Below, in pieces: positions 63,535 through 64,000 of a stretch of 64,000 nt of DNA (position 1 is its first letter; the number at the start of each line of letters is the position of its first letter). The notes below the pieces were generated by a model. It was not told the DNA's origin and did no database searches. It saw nothing but the letters and a program-made list of their open reading frames with translations. The DNA is from Aradus depressus (Eukaryota > Arthropoda > Insecta > Hemiptera > Aradidae): the NCBI GenBank assembly GCA_963662175.1, contig OY759216.1, forward strand, positions 42,797,087 to 42,861,086, given 5' to 3'. Position numbers and translations under genes: made by a program.

Positions 63535-63672
63535 TGGGGGCCATGGTGGCCGTGCGGGCTAGAGCGTAGGGCTTTGGTCGCATGGTCTCACCATGGTTTG
63601 CGGGTTCGAATCCAGTCCGGGAGTGAGTTTTATTTCATAGATAGAACTCCCTCCCGGGGAAATGGATGTCTT
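63535..63672 (+). mobile_element. SINE-B copy (second tRNA-derived family)
   Basis: GGGGGCCATGGTGGCCGTGC, GGGCTAGAGCGTAGGGCTTT, a B box GGGTTCGAATCC, then GGGAGTGAGTTTTATTTC and 'gatagaactccctcccgggg'. A-box-like TGGCCGTGCGGGC plus B box indicate tRNA (possibly Leu or Ser type, with a long variable arm) origin. Matches 36700-36816. Confidence 0.8.
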
Positions 63673-63768
63673 AAAGTAAATAGATAACACCTTTACAATA
63701 GATACGGATAAGATGTATCGTACATAAGGCCAAAAAAAAAAATATATATATATTTAACCAAAATCAAG

Positions 63769-64000
63769 GAGGACGCCGGTATCTCAGTGGTATGCGTGCT
63801 TGCCTTCTGAGCTCAAGAACGTGGGTTCGAAACCCGACCGAGGCCCTTAGTTTATTTTATCTGGGAGGTAAAATAAACTTAAGCACGCCGTCCTTCGGAT
63901 GGGACGTTAAGCGATGGTCCCGAGCCTGTACGATGTCAGGTACTCGTTAAAGACCCCTACCCTAGATGAATAAAAATTTAGGGTAGGCAAAATTTATAGG
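63769..64000 (+). mobile_element. SINE-A copy cut by the window end
   Basis: Head GACGCCGGTATCTCAGTGGTATG, B box GGTTCGAAACC, palindrome and core almost identical to the 3717-4055 copy. The last 100 or so bp lie beyond the window. Confidence 0.9.

Overview
This window looks like intergenic or deep intronic DNA from an arthropod, most likely an insect. It is AT-rich and packed with transposable elements. I could not identify any confident host gene, rRNA gene or functional tRNA gene. The organism call is an inference from element content: Jockey-type LINEs, tRNA-derived SINEs, Penelope-like and Helitron-like elements, and CCTAA/TTAGG-type SINE tails.

Five components dominate. (1) One tRNA-headed SINE family ('SINE-A') is present in about 26 full or partial copies on both strands, roughly one per 2.5 kb. 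(2) A family with ACTTCCCCAGC inverted ends ('TTCCCC family') has degenerate internal units of about 150-170 bp and G-rich tracts. (3) Many small, often palindromic cassettes carry a CTGATGATG-stem-loop-stem-GAAA motif that resembles a hammerhead ribozyme core. One is attached to a decayed ORF resembling the GIY-YIG endonuclease end of Penelope-like elements. (4) There are decayed 5'-truncated non-LTR retrotransposons: Jockey-like RT pieces at 2418-3689 and 17240-17960, an ORF1 relic at 1140-1745, and several zinc-knuckle C-termini. (5) A complete young LTR retrotransposon lies at 42294-47456, with LTRs that look identical and a GGTG target duplication, but only one coiled-coil ORF and no pol gene.

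Layout. 0-5.4 kb: TTCCCC copies, a LINE ORF1 relic, then a nest in which a LINE with a perfect 15-bp TSD and a SINE with a near-perfect 13-bp TSD sit inside a Penelope-like cassette. 5.4-16 kb: SINEs, TTCCCC copies and LINE tails. 16-25.5 kb: a Penelope-like palindrome, a MITE with a perfect internal hairpin, a Jockey-like RT pseudogene, a Helitron-like element and a second MITE. 25.5-37.5 kb: SINEs, a possible exon or LINE shard (28.9 kb), a GC-rich 155-bp tandem repeat (30.6 kb) and a 33-bp minisatellite (37.1 kb). 37.8-41 kb: a large inverted repeat enclosing a diverged relic of the LTR-element family. 41.7-47.5 kb: the LTR retrotransposon inserted in a SINE that already held a LINE fragment. 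47.5-64 kb: an 86-bp minisatellite, a tail-to-tail SINE pair, Penelope-like palindromes with the endonuclease relic, a PIF/Harbinger-like MADF relic, and further repeats.

No pathway or operon logic applies. The interactions are between mobile elements: SINEs depend on LINE machinery, and the gag-only LTR element must have used a partner's enzymes. All family names rest on reading motifs by eye. No database search was possible, and boundaries without a stated TSD are approximate to tens of bases.
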